A program made the translations under genes and the position numbers. A model generated the notes under the pieces. The model saw nothing but the letters and a program-made list of their open reading frames with translations. It did no database searches and was not told where the DNA came from. This document shows, in pieces, positions 21,813-33,327 of a DNA stretch of 64,000 nucleotides; the stretch's first letter is position 1; each line of letters starts with the position of its first letter. The DNA comes from Triticum aestivum. Taxonomy: Eukaryota; Streptophyta; Magnoliopsida; Poales; Poaceae. The DNA is taken from contig NC_057794.1 in assembly GCF_018294505.1 (NCBI RefSeq), forward strand, positions 194,851,201 through 194,915,200, given 5' to 3'.

Positions 21813-24800
21813 TTCAAGCATTAGAGTGTGCATCATGTTTAAATTCCTTTTAAATTTGAAATGGGGATGTCAGAACCCCCAGCACCCCCCTGGAACAACT
21901 AGGGTTTACTAAAAACTTTTTCAATGAACCTGAAATGCCCTTCTAAAAAGCCCACCCTTTTTGTTTTGGGTTAAAACTTTGACAAAAATGGTGCACATTT
22001 TTCTAGGACATCTAAGGTCATTGGATTAATCCATATGGTATTTGCATTTGGGCATTTAAATACTATAAAATAGTTTGAATGCTCAAATAATCATAAACTA
22101 AAATGTTTGATGCTCGATATATTCTAAGCAGTGGCCATGATTAATTTTATGATTTATGGTAATGCCCTGGCATTTTTAATAAAGCCCTGAAGTTACAGAA
22201 ATAATAAATAAATAAATAAACAGAAAAGGAGAGAAAGAACAGGGACTTACCTGGCGCAGCCCACCAGCCCACCTGGCTCGGCCCAGTCCACTGGCTCATG
22301 CCAGTCATCCTCCTCCTCTCGCCAGGAGGACGAGGAGCGCGTGGCCGGTGCCCGCGGCCACACGCCGGCCACCTCCTGCTTCCGCCGACGCCCTGGAGGC
22401 GTCTACGAGTGCCACGCCTACTCCCACGTCTCCTTCTCTTTCATCCCACTCTCCCCGTGGCCTCTCCCCCTCTCTGGCTCTCTCCCCATCTCCCTGCCGA
22501 GCGCAGCCGTCACCGCCAACAAGCTCCACCGCAGCCAGCGCTGTCCATTCGTTGCCTCGTCATGCGAGGAAGCTCCGCCGTCGTCGACTACATCGAGTAG
22601 GCCGAGCCCCGAGCGCTCGCTCGCCCCGGAGACGCTGCACCGAGCTCGTCCTCAACTCCGGCCACCGGAGATCCCCTTCGCTATCCCCGCCGCATCAGCT
22701 CATCCCCGACCTCTCTGACTGCCTTGACGAGACCCCCGTGAGCTCAGCCACCTCCCCACCCTCCCCGTTCTCTCTCTCGAGCCCCGTAGAGACCGCACGT
22801 AGCTCACCCGCACGCACCGCCGCGGAGTTCATCGCCGACGAGGCTCCGACCACCCAATGGCCACGCCACCCTGTCCACTAGTCCTACCGCACCTCTAGGA
22901 GCTCAACGCACCAATCCACGCGCCTCCTCGTGCCCCCTAGCGACTAGCTCGAGCTTACCCGAGCTCCGGCTGCCGCCAAACTCGTCGCCGGCGACGTTTC
23001 CGGCCACCCCAGCTCCACCCACTGCGACCACTCGACGCGGCTTCCTCCCCGCATCACGTAGATAGTCTCCGCCGTCCTTTTGGTCGCCGGAGTGCAAATC
23101 CCGCGTTGCTCCGCCGCGTCTGGCCTCGCCGGCGGCTAAACGCCGGCGAGTTGACCCTGTTTGACCCTGTGTGGGCCCAAGTTGACACCCTTGAGTCTAT
23201 GATAGGTCGGGCCGGTCTGCTAATTAGTTTAGGATTAGTTTTAACTAATTTTAGTTAGTTTAGTCACTGACATGTGGGCCCAGGCCCCACTGACATCTAA
23301 TTAGTGTTAATTTAATTCTGTTAATTAGCTGAGTCACTGACAGACAGGGCCCACCAGTTAGGTTTGACCTGGCGGACCCAGTTGACCCGCTGACGTCACA
23401 GCTATGTCATGCTGACGCATTAACTCAATTACTGGATTTATTCTTTAATAGGAAATTCCAGAAAATAGCCAAAACTTCTAGAAATCATAGAAAATCAGCC
23501 ATAGCTCCAAATGCAAAGATTTATATATGAAAAAAGACCAGAAAAATTCAATCTATCCATCTGTAATGGTTTCATGCATGACAAAACATGATAACCTTGT
23601 TGTTTAAGCAATATAAGATAATGCACTAATAAGGCTAAGTTAAATGAGCTATCATTTGAATCTTTGATTCAAATGGGTTCATACCTTTCTGTTTTAGCTT
23701 GCATTAGGCCAAGACATATTCATTTTGCCATGTCATAGCATGCATCGTATTGTTGCATATTGCTATGTGTTGATTATGTTTGGTGTGTCTTTCGTGGTAG
23801 GTTCTGCCTCCGAGGATAACCCCGAGTATCCGTCTGAAGGGCAGTACCCTACTACCACTACAACAGGCAAGCAACCCATTGATCATTCCGATACAAACCC
23901 ATGTTCTCGCTTCTGCTCTTGTTTACCGCATTAAGACAGCGTGCTTCAAACTGCTGTGTGCTACGGTAGTTGAACCCTTATCCTCTGCATGACCTGTCAT
24001 TGCCACAGTAACTAGATGAAACCCACTAGCATGTGTAGGAGTTGATTGAGCCATGTATGTGATTCCTACCTTGCTATACCTGCTATGCTTAGAGTTGTGT
24101 CAGGTCTGGTTCATCTAGGTGATGGGCTAGAGTGAAATGATTATGTCGGTAATATGAGGGATGTGTTGAACATGTGTTGGTAAAGGTATCGATGAGAGGC
24201 CATGTAGGAGTACATGGTGGGTTGTTTCATTGAGGCCGTCCATAAGAACTGAGATCTGTATGCGTGATTTAAGATTCAGCTACTACCACACATTGGGCCC
24301 TGAAATATGACCCCGCTCGACTTACTGACTTCTCTCGCCCTCTGTCCAGGAGTTGCAACTAGTTTCTGGTGTTTGTAGGTTATGTGTTGGCGGTCGTGCG
24401 TAGCGCTGACCCTAGGGGTGGGCTATGATGTGGTAGATACACTGTGGTCGAGTATGCCGGGCGCCCGTTTGGCGTCTCGGGACCCTGTACACATCGTTTG
24501 GGGCCGCTGAGGACACCGCGGCCGGATTTCCTTGCGGATGGAACCTGAATAGGCGATAAACCTGGGTTAGTCAGGTCGTGGTCTACACCCACGTCGGTTT
24601 TTGCTTGAAGTCTGCCGAGCACATGTCGTGTGCAGACGCTAAGTGGTGGAAACATGTGTGATGAAGTACACCCCTGCAGGGTATAAACTATTCAAATAGC
24701 CGCGTCCGCGGTAAAGGACAACTTGGTTGCCTATACAGTTCATAGACAAGTTAATGGTTACTACTAAAAGACTCAAGATAAGTGTGAGTACCGAGGATGG

Positions 24801-25929
24801 CCCTCTCGTAGGATGACGAGGGAGGATCCCCGGTGGAGTATTGTGTTGGTAAGTAGTGGACCCGTGTGTGAAAACTATTTTACTAGTGGAGTTCCGTAGG
24901 ATAGCCTAGCCAACAGTCAAAGCTGGCTTGCTGCGATAACCCCACCACCTTCTTGAGAATGAGCATGTATAGTAGGTTCTGTTGTAAGACTTGCTGAGTA
25001 CCTTTGTACTCATGTTGCTTAATTACTGTTTTCAGACGACAACACCGCCCCCTTCGATGGGTTCTACATAGACCTTGATGTCGACGAGTGACCAGCCACC
25101 CAGGTGGTGATCCTGGCCATGGAGGGCCCTATGTAGATAGACAGGCTTCGGAAGCCTTCTTGCTTTCTAGTGTCTGTACTCAGACTATTTACTTCCGCTT
25201 GTGCTTGTATGCTTGTATGACTTGAGTGTCGGGTCTTGAGACCCCTACTTGTATGAACTTGTTATGTATGGCTCTCTGGAGCCTTTAAATAAAGTACTTG
25301 AGTTGTAGAGTTTTGTTGTGATGCCATGTTGTATGTACTCATATCGGGCATATTGTGTGTATGATTGAAATGCTTGGTATGAGTGGGATCCGACAATCTA
25401 GTTGTTTATCCTTGGCAGCCTTTCTTATGGGGAAATGTAGTATAGTGTTCGTCGAGCCATAGTAGTCGGCTACAGCCCGGTTCACCGGAGTCCTGCTAGC
25501 CCAGCACTACTGCTCATGACACTTGACTGGCCGACATGTGTTTCACTTCGTTCCTATGTCTGTCCCTTCGGGGAAATGTCACGCGGTGACATCCGGAGTC
25601 CTGCCTAGCCTGCTACAGCCCGGGTTCCCCGGAGTCCTGTTAGCCCAGTGCTAGAGCCCGGATTCACTCGCTGATGACCGACATGCTCGATGTGATTCAT
25701 GTATTCCTGTCTCCATAGGTCTGTGCCCCTTTGGGTTGACGACTAGCCATGTCGGCCCGGGTTCTCTATCATATGGATGCTAGCGACACTATCATATACG
25801 TGAGCCAAAAGGCGCAAACGGTCCCGGGCCATGGTAAGGCGACACCTGTGGGATACCGTGCGTGAGGCCGCAATGTGATATGAGGTGTTACCGGCTAGAT
25901 CGATGCGACTTGGAATCGGGGTCCTGACA
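21796..25929 (+). repeat. Tekay 3' LTR
   Basis: 4134 bp, partner of 3791-7914. It carries a private (AATA)n expansion near 22199-22220 and a deletion near 24565 relative to the 5' copy. No gene. The Pro/Ser-rich ORFs at 22298-22881 mirror those in the other LTR with a different frame structure. Confidence 0.85.
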
Positions 25930-27357
25930 ACCACCGATACAACTCTACACACGCTTGACGTTCGCTTTACCTAGAACAAGTATGAAACTAGAAGTACATT
26001 GTAGGTGTTGTTGGATAGGTTTGCAAGATAATAAAGATTACGTAAATAAAAAGTAGGGGCTGTTTAGATAAAGAAACAATAAAGTAAATATAGCGAGTAC
26101 GGAAAAGTGGTGGTAGGAGTTGCGAAATTGCCCCTAAGCAATTGACTACTTTACTAGACCGATAGGAAGTATTATGTGGGAGAGGCCACTGCTAGCATGT
26201 CATCCCTGACTTGGAATTCTATGCACATATGATTGGAACTATTAGCAAGCATCCGCAACTACTAATGTTCATTAAGGTAAAACCCAACCATAGCCTTAAG
26301 ATATATTGGTTCCCCTTCAATCCCGTATGCATCAATTTCTATGCTAGGTTGAAGCTTCTCTCACTCTTGCCCTCCAATACATAGTCCTATCAACATACAA
26401 CTAACCCTAGGGTGTGATCCACGCGCGCAATCATATGATGGGCACCAAAGGACAGCAACATAACCCCAAGAAAATTAAATCAATCATAGCAATTCATCAA
26501 CCACCGATAGCACAACAAAAATCTACTCAGACATCATATGATGGCAACACATCATTGGATAATAATATGAAGCATAAAGCACCATGTTCAAGTAGAGGGT
26601 ACAGCGGGTTGCGGGAGAGTGGACCGCTGTAGATAGAGGGGGGAAGGTGATGGAGATGTTGGTGAAGATGGCGGAGGTGTTGGTGGAGATCGCGGTGATG
26701 ATGATGATGGCCACGGCAGCGTTCCGGCTCCACCGGAAGAGAAGGGGAGAGGGGGGCCCTTTGTCTTCTTCTTCCTTGACCTCCTCCCTATATGGGAGAA
26801 GGGTTTCCCCTCTGGTCCTCGGCCTCCATGGCAAGGGAGGGGCGAGAGCCCCTCCGAGATTGGATATGTCTCTCTGTCTCTCTCTGTTTTTGTATTCTAT
26901 TGTGGCTCTGTTTCACCGTTTCGTGTATATATGGAGATCCGTAACTCCGATTGGCCTAAAACTTTTGCCGTGATTTTATTCTGAAAAGTAGCTTTCTTGC
27001 GGCAAAAGAAGAGCATCAACCGCCTTACGGGTGGCTCACGAGGGTAGGGGGCACGTCTAGGGGGAAAGGCGCGCCCCCTGCCTCGTGGCCACCTCAGGCA
27101 CCATCTCGCATGGATTTTTCTTCCGGAATTTTCCAAATATTCCAAAAACTATCTCCATCCATTTTTATCCCGTTTGGACTCCGTCTGATATGGATATTCT
27201 GCGAAACCAAAAACATGCAACAGATAGGAACTGGCACTAGGCACTGGATCAATATGTTAGTCCCAAAAATAGTACAAAAAATTGCCAAAAGTATATGAAA
27301 GTTGTAGAATATTAGCATGGAACAATAAAAAATTATAGATATGACAGAGACGTATCA
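25930..27357 (-). repeat. Solo LTR, second arm (LTR 5' part)
   Basis: Starts with the right TSD copy ACCAC of the Tekay insertion, then continues the LTR text broken at 3790. No coding sequence; the ORFs around 26414-27145 are chance. It contains a C/T-rich stretch at 26866-26890 and the GC-rich hairpin. Confidence 0.8.
27035..27088. repeat. GC-rich inverted repeat in solo LTR U3 (hairpin 2)
   Basis: Left arm CTCACGAGGGTAGGGGGCACG (27035-27055, imperfect) and right arm GCGCGCCCCCTGCCTCGTGG (27069-27088). It lies 270-323 bp from the LTR 5' end and about 100 bp upstream of the minus-strand TATATAT. Confidence 0.65.
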
Positions 27358-27362
27358 TCCAC

Positions 27363-27981
27363 CATATCCAAATATGTGAGAGAGAGTTGAGTCTTGGGGA
27401 GACTATCGCTTGAAGCACAAGTGCAAGGAGTTCATCATCAACACACCATCTATTACCTTTTGGAGAGTGGTGTCTCCTAGATTGGTTAGGTGTCACTTGG
27501 GAGCCTCCGTCAACACTGTGGAGTTGAACCAAGGAGTTTGTAAGGGCAAGGAGATTGCCTAGTTTGTGAAGTTCTACCCAAGTGAGGCAAATCCTTCGTT
27601 GGCGACGGCCATAGTTGGATAAACAAGGTTACTTCTTCGTGGACTCTTCGTGGGTGGAGCCCTCCGTGGACTCGCGCAACCATTAACCTTCGTGGGTTGA
27701 AATCTCCATCAACGTGGATGTATGATAGGAACACCTATTGGAACCACTCTAAAAATCTCTATGTCTGCATTGCGTTTGCTCCCTCTGAACTCCTCCCCTT
27801 TACCTTCATATGCAACGATTTACATTCCGCTGCTATACTCTTATAATTGCATGTGTAGGTTGATTACTTGACTTGTGATAATTTGCTAAAATCTACCAAG
27901 ACCTAAAATTGGGAAAAGGCTAGATTTTTATTTGGTCAAGTAGTCTAATCACCCCCCTCTAGACATACTTTTGATCCTACA
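27363..27981 (+). repeat. Copia A 5' LTR, arm 2 (R/U5)
   Basis: Resumes the LTR after the solo-LTR TSD and ends at ...GATCCTACA. It is part of the 1620-bp LTR and has no coding sequence. Confidence 0.8.
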
Positions 27982-27983
27982 AG

Positions 27984-27995
27984 TGGTATTAGAGC
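27984..27995 (+). other. Primer-binding site, Copia A (tRNA-Met)
   Basis: TGGTATTAGAGC two bases after the LTR end; one mismatch to the initiator tRNA-Met complement TGGTATCAGAGC, the usual Copia primer. Confidence 0.85.
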
Positions 27996-28065
27996 TTTGG
28001 TCTCCATTTGCCTTGATTTCCATAGCTTTGGTGATCATAGCCTTGGTTTCACAACCTAGGAGAGT

Positions 28066-28471
28066 ATGGCGTCTAGCGAGGGAAGTTACCACCGTACAGG
28101 TCCTTACTTTGATGGTACTAATTTTGCTAGTTGGAAGCATAAGATGAAATGCATATTATTGGACATAACCCCGCCGTTTGGGCTATTGTGTGTATTGGCA
28201 TGCAAGGTGAATTCTTCGATGGGAGAGAAGAAAATCGTGAAGCTACCGCAGAATAATTGAAGATGTTGCAATATAATGCTCAAGCTTGTGATATCCTCTT
28301 CAACGGATTGTGCTCTGAAGAATTCAACAAAATCAGCCGTCTTGAGAATGCAAAAGAAATTTGGGATACTTTGATTGATATGCACGAAGGAACCAACTCC
28401 GTCAAGGAATCCAAATTGGATGTGCTTCGACGTCAACTTGACAAGTTCAAAATGAAGGATGGACAATTTTA
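28066..28471 (+). pseudogene. gag: Copia A gag fragment (UBN2-type)
   Basis: Starts at ATG 28066 with MASSEGSYHRTGPYFDGTNF, a typical Copia gag opening (ligand-like F-DG-NF followed by W+xxM). A frameshift near 28170 and an in-frame stop near 28255 break the frame. Continued reading gives MLQYNAQACDILFNGL and KEIWDTLIDMHEG, the UBN2 core. It ends after KFKMKDG at about 28465, where an unrelated LTR-like sequence starts. About 135 residues remain of a gag usually about 300 residues or more. It would have formed the capsid. Confidence 0.75.
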
Positions 28472-30370
28472 ACATCCCAAAATTCTAAATTTTGGAATGT
28501 TATATTAAATAAATAGCTTTGTTTGATTGTGGAGTGGTTGCTTGTGAGAAAACGAGTGAAATTCGAAAATTTCTGAAAGTTAAATGAGAGGGAATAAAAT
28601 GACTTTCCCAAAACTTTCACCTTGCTTTCTAATCTCCAAGAATTCAATTTTATTTCATCACAAAACCCTAGAGAGAAGATGCCATGACTTCTTCCATTGA
28701 AATAAATGAAAAGAGTTGTTGAAAAGATTTGAATTTCATCTGGAAATATTTCAAATTTAGAAACTTTAAGCAACTCAATGATTTTCATGAGAGAAGATAA
28801 AATGACTTCTACACAACATATGAAATATGAGTTGGAAGTTTAAAAGAATCGAATTTAAAGTCCCATTGAAATTATTTTCAATTTGGAGTTATTTGGGTTG
28901 TATTCAAATTATTTTTCTCCAAAAATAAAATAAAAATAGGTAAAATGATTCTCCACATCAGAAAATTGGAGAGAAATAATTTTGAAATTATTTTGATATG
29001 TCTAAAATGATTTTTATTGGGTTTTATTGTAGAAGTAGCACTGTTTGAATCATTTGAATTTTTGTGGATTTTATTTGACACTAGAAAATTGTTCAAGTTA
29101 TAGAAAATCTTTTTCTGAAAATTAAGATATATAATATGCCTATATATAATTTTACTTTTGTTTTCGTTATTCCTTTTTGCCTTTTCTGTTTCTAAAAAAA
29201 CCGCGCGTACGCCTGGAACTAACTGTCGCCTACGTGCGCAGCATAGTGGCATCGGGCGCCCCATCATTTTTTTTCTCTTCTCTCCTACATGGGCCAGCCC
29301 CAGCCAGCCTTTTTTTAATTGACTGAATTTGTTTAAAAAAACTACAGCGCGCGGCCGGGCCTAACTTTTAGCCCATGATTTTTTTCAAATTTCATCTACG
29401 TACGTATATGATTAGTCCCATATTGCCTAGCCTTTGACCCACAAACCTCTTTTCCACCTATAAATATAGACCCATAGAGCCTCCAAAAATCATCCAATTC
29501 GGGTTAAACCAATATTTTGGTTGACTAGATTCATTAGAGAAAAATACTTTTCTCCTCTTCGGCGGGACTTCTGGAAATTGTCTTCTCTCTCCGAAATTGT
29601 CTTTTCTCTGCCTTATATAGGTATCTTACTTTGTTTTTTATTTTATAATTCTGTAGTTTATTATTTCTAGACTAGTACGATAGAATAATTAGATTATCAA
29701 TTAGTCTATGTATTTATACATTAGACCTAGATTTTTTTAGCCATAGCTATTTTTCTTCCGTAAAATAGCTTGACCCTGATTTTTAAATAGCCATAACTTT
29801 TTACTCGTTCATCCAAATTAGATGAAACCAGCGCGTATAGTTTTGTCTTGTTTTCACCTATCCAGTGAACCTGTCACATCAACTTTTTGAAATTTTCAAA
29901 TTTTGAAATTTGTTTAGATTCACATTCAAACTTCTTTTTATCATAACTTGAGTTGTATAACTCCGATTTAATTGATTATTTTTGCAAAGCGAAGCTCTTG
30001 ACCTAAACTTTCTGATAAGGCCAAATTCACATAATTATAGTACTAGTAGAAATTGTTTTATGTTGCAAGAGTTGTTTGCTCGGTTTTGATATTTTCTAAA
30101 CTGTCTTCTTCCTTCTTCCCGATCTTTTGAATGATTGCTTATGTGTGGTTACTATTGCTTTCTCACGATAGATTGAACAGAGTGTGACGAGTAGAACTAT
30201 CAGGAGTTATGAGTGCGAATCATCTTTGTCAACTGTACAAGGCAAGTTCACACTTTGATCATACTTTCCATTACCCCGTTTTTATGTATTAGTTTCACGC
30301 CCAAACATTGCATGGTTAGGAATTGATAACATGTGGGTATTGGGAAGTAGTTGATGAGGTAGGAACCTAT
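28472..30370 (+). mobile_element. Unidentified LTR-like insertion in Copia A
   Basis: Begins TTAACATCCCAAAATTCTAA, close to the TGTAACATCCCAAA start of some grass LTRs. It is very AT-rich, with a TATAAATA at 29459-29466 in a Y-patch-like context (CCACCTATAAATATAGACCC) and C/T-rich leader text just after. The gag stump stops at its left edge and Copia A 3' untranslated sequence follows on its right; neither edge shows a clear TSD, so the right border is approximate. No ORF has recognisable content. Most likely a solo LTR or a non-autonomous element with an adjacent deletion. Confidence 0.4.
29459..29466 (+). promoter_or_regulatory. TATA box in the unidentified LTR-like insertion
   Basis: TATAAATA followed by a C-rich, then CT-rich leader (TTTTCTCCTCTTC), which is a plant-like core promoter arrangement. 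Confidence 0.45.
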
Positions 30371-30874
30371 TGTCCTGCATGCTTGGATGATACTTTATGT
30401 TTGTGCTTTGAGAGAGAGAGAGAGAGTGTGTGTGTGTGTGTTTTGCTTCTGTTTGCCTCTCTTGGTACTTATTTGTTTGCTTGCATGGATGATACTTTAT
30501 GGTTGTGTGCGTGAGATACTTGTATGGTCATGTGTTTGATCATATAATGCTTTAATGTTTGTGCGTTGGATGATGATATTATCTATTATCTATCTCTCAT
30601 GTATGATCATTCACTTTGTCTTGGTGATGAGTGCATATTTCATATTCTATCATTTTGAGCGCTCCACGAAGATGGATGTGACATGAAAGAGTAACCCATG
30701 ATGCTAATCGATTGTGCATTTGCATTCAAAAAGCAAATTTTAAATAATGCACAAATTTAGGGGCAGCTCTTGCTTATCACATACTTCTCAAAGCGACGAT
30801 GTATTTCATTCTTATTATTATTTGTCGAAGCTTTGGTCCATATGTTGTCATCAATTACCAAAAAAAGGGGAGAT
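30371..30874 (+). other. Copia A 3' untranslated region and polypurine tract
   Basis: No ORF of note. It ends AAAAAAGGGGAGAT (30861-30874), the polypurine tract, directly followed by the 3' LTR stump. Confidence 0.55.
30410..30440 (+). repeat. Compound microsatellite (GA)8(TG)7
   Basis: (GA) run 30410-30426 followed at once by (TG) 30427-30440. Confidence 0.95.
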
Positions 30875-30956
30875 TAAAAGTGCAGCTATTCCCTGGGTGG
30901 TTTTGGTAATTATTAACAACATATGGCTCATTGAACTAATATCCATTCAAGATAAT
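30875..30956 (+). repeat. Copia A 3' LTR stump
   Basis: 82 bp matching 2681-2762 with five differences. Cut at 30956 by the next element; ATAAT (30952-30956) is the presumed left TSD. The remainder would lie right of the window. Confidence 0.8.
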
Positions 30957-31794
30957 TGATACGTCTCCAACATATCTATAATTTTTGCAAGTCTCTTCGA
31001 ATTATCGGTTTAGTTTGGCCTACTAGATTGATCTTTCTTGCAATGGGAGAAGTGCTTAGCTTTGGGTTCAATCTTGTGATGTCCTTTCCCGGTGATAGTA
31101 GGGGAAGCAAGGCACGTAGTGTATTGTTGCCATCAAGGATAAGAAGATGTGGTTTATATGATATTGCTTGAGTTTATCCCTCTACATCATGTCATCTTGT
31201 TTAATGTGTTACTCTGTTCTTATGAACTTAATACTCTACATGCATGCTGGATAGCGGTCGATGTGTGGAGTAATAGTAGTAGATGCAGAATCATTTCGGT
31301 CTACTTGACACAGACGTGATGCCTATTCATGATCATTTCCTTAGATATCTTCATAACTATGCATTTTCTATCAATTGCTCGGCAGTAATTTGTTCACCCA
31401 CCATAATACATGCTATCTTGAGAGAAGCCACTAGTGAAACCTATGGCCCCTGGGTCAATTTCTTATTATGTTGCATCTCTTTTATTTCCATCACATCTAT
31501 TTTACTATTTTGCAATCTTTACTTTCCAATCTAGACAACAAAAATACCAAAAATATTTACTTTACTATCTTTATTAGATCTCACTTTTGCGAGTGGTCGT
31601 GAAGGGATTGACAACCCCTTTATCACGTTGGTTGCAATGTTCTTGATTGTTTGTGCAGGTACTAGGTGACATGTGTGTTGTATCCTACTGGATTGATACC
31701 TTGGTTCTCAAAAACTGAGGGAAATACTTACGCTACTTTGCTGCATCACCCTTTCCTCTTCAAGGGAAAACCAACGCATGCTCAAGAGGTAGCG
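30957..31794 (+). repeat. 5' LTR of gag-only Athila-type element, shortened
   Basis: 838 bp, from TGATACGTCTCC to ...GAGGTAGCG, where the final CA reads CG. Related LTRs I know are clearly longer, and the usual U3 stretch with the GC-rich hairpin is absent. An internal deletion after about 31000 is likely. Short ORFs inside are not genes. Confidence 0.65.
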
Positions 31795-31805
31795 AGAAGG
31801 ATTTC

Positions 31806-31823
31806 TGGCGCCATTGCCGGGGA
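31806..31823 (+). other. Primer-binding site, tRNA-Asp type
   Basis: TGGCGCCATTGCCGGGGA matches the complement of the plant tRNA-Asp 3' end (TGGCGCCGTTGCCGGGGA) at 17 of 18 positions; it is the usual primer of Athila-lineage elements. Confidence 0.85.
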
Positions 31824-31920
31824 GATCTACGCCAAGTCAAGACATACCAAGTACCCATCATAAACTCTTCTCCCTCGCATTATATTATTTGCCATTTGCC
31901 TCTCATTTTCCTCTCCCCCA

Positions 31921-33327
31921 TCATAACCCACAAGTATAGGAAACCGCAACAATTTTCGAGGGTAGTGTATTCAACCCAAATTTATTGATTGGAGACAAGG
32001 GGAGCCAAAGAATAATCTCAAGTATTAGCAGCTGAGTTGTCAATTAAACCACACCTGGAAACTAAATATCTGCAGCAAAGTATTTAGTAGCAAAGTAATA
32101 TGATAATAGTGTTAACGGTGGCAAAAGTAACGGTAGAAGTTTTGGTTTTATAGTGATTGTAACAGTAGCAACAGAAAAGTAAATAAGCGAATAACAATAT
32201 ATGAAAAGCTCGTAGGCAATGGATCAATGATGGATAATTATGCCGGATGTGATTCCTCATGCAATAGTTATAACCTAGGGTGACATAGAACTACCTCCAG
32301 TTCATCAATGTAATATAGGCATGTATTCCGAATATAGTCATACGTGCTTATGGAAAAGATCTTGCATGACATATTTTGTCATACCCTCCCGTGGCAGCGG
32401 GGTCCTATTGGAAACTAAGGGATATTAAGGCCTCCTTTTAATAGAGTACAAGACGAATGCATTAACATATAGTGAATACATGAACTCCTCAAACTACGGT
32501 CATCACCGGTAAGTATCCCGATTATTGTCACTTCGGGGTTAACGGATCATAACACATAATAGGTGACTATAGATTTGCAAGATAGGATCAAGAACTCACA
32601 TATATTCATGAAAACATAATAGGTTCAGATCTGAAATCATGGCACTCGGGTCCTAGTGACAAGCATTAAGCATAGCAAAGTCATAGCAACATCAATCTCA
32701 GAACATAATGGATACTAGGGATCAAACCCTAACAAAACTAACTCGATTACATGATAAAGCTCATCCAACCCATCACCGTCTAGCAAGCCTACGATGGAAT
32801 TACTCACGCACGACGGTGAGCATCATGAAATTGGTGATGGAGGAAGGTTGATGATGACGATGGCAACGGATTCCCCTCTTCGGAGCCCCGAACGGACTGC
32901 AGATCAGCCCTCCCGAGAGAGTTTAGGGCTTGGCAGCGGCTCGGTATCGTAAAACGTGATGAATCCTTCTCTTTGATTTTTTTTCTACGCGAACACGAAT
33001 ATATAGAGTGGGAGTTGAGGTCGGAGGAGCACCAGGGGGCCCATGAGGCAGGGGCGCGTCCAGGGGGTAGGCGTGCCACCACCCTCGTGGACAGGGTGTG
33101 GGCCCCCTGGCCTTGATTCTTTCGCCAGTATTTTTAATATATTCCAAAAATAATCTCCGTTGATATTCAGGTCATTCCAAGAAATTTTATCTGTGCACTA
33201 AAATAACAAGATGGCAATTCTGCTGAAAACATCTTCAGTCCGGGTTAGTTCCATTCAAATCATGCAAGTTAGAGTCGAAAACAAGGGCTAAAGTGTTTGG
33301 AAAAGTAGATACGACGGAGACTTATCA
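31921..33327 (-). repeat. 3' LTR of Sabrina-like element
   Basis: 1407 bp. The LTR 5' end on the minus strand is TGATAAGTCTCC (mutated TGATACGTC) at 33327. Minus-strand TATATAT at 32999-33005. Non-coding. Confidence 0.85.
33032..33110. repeat. GC-rich hairpin in Sabrina-like LTR (hairpin 3)
   Basis: Outer arms CCAGGGGGCCC (33032-33042) and GGGCCCCCTGG (33100-33110) are perfect complements. Inner arms CCATGAGGCAGGGGCGCGTC (33041-33060) and GGCGTGCCACCACCCTCGTGG (33070-33090, slightly longer) are imperfect. It ends 27 bp upstream of the minus-strand TATATAT. Confidence 0.75.

Larger units (their letters stand above)
3791..25929 (+). mobile_element. Full-length Tekay-lineage Gypsy chromovirus carrying a nested CRM-like element
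   Basis: Flanked by perfect TSD ACCAC (3786-3790 and 25930-25934). LTRs of 4124 and 4134 bp start TGTCACACC and end TCCTGACA. Order: 5' LTR, tRNA-Met PBS, extra ORF, gag-pro-pol in one frame, terminal chromodomain-like segment, polypurine tract, 3' LTR. Integrase followed by a chromodomain and very long LTRs are typical of the Tekay (del) lineage. Without the 7.87-kb insertion at 11093 the element would be about 14.3 kb. The first 400 bp of the LTRs differ at about 11 sites plus short indels, so it is moderately old. All genes are disabled by stops. Confidence 0.85.
3682..27357 (-). mobile_element. Solo LTR of an Athila-type Gypsy element, split by the Tekay insertion
   Basis: On the minus strand the LTR starts TGATACGTCTCTGTCATATC at 27357 and ends in GTTATCA at 3682. 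It is flanked by a perfect 5-bp TSD, TCCAC (3677-3681 and 27358-27362), with no internal region, so it is a solo LTR left by LTR-LTR recombination. Its own sequence is 3682-3790 plus 25935-27357 (about 1532 bp); everything between is the later Tekay element and its duplicated target. It has a minus-strand TATATAT near 26926-26932 and the recurrent GC-rich hairpin at 27035-27088. Confidence 0.85.
2681..30956 (+). mobile_element. Copia A: Ty1/copia retrotransposon, pol-less, heavily interrupted
   Basis: Composite of four pieces: 5' LTR arm 1 (2681-3681), 5' LTR arm 2 (27363-27981), internal region (27982-30874) and a stump of 3' LTR (30875-30956). The 82-bp 3' LTR stump matches the 5' LTR start with five differences. 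The primer-binding site fits initiator tRNA-Met, and the gag has a Copia UBN2-type start. RT, integrase and RNase H are missing; after the gag fragment comes an unrelated LTR-like insertion and then the 3' untranslated region. The 5' LTR was split by the solo LTR at 3682 and the 3' LTR by the gag-only Athila element at 30957. It is among the oldest layers of the nest. Confidence 0.75.

Noticed and set aside
31806..31823. Possible tRNA-Asp gene fragment
   Set aside because: Only 18 bases matching the tRNA 3' end complement, placed right after an LTR: a primer-binding site. The same holds for the tRNA-Met-like sites.
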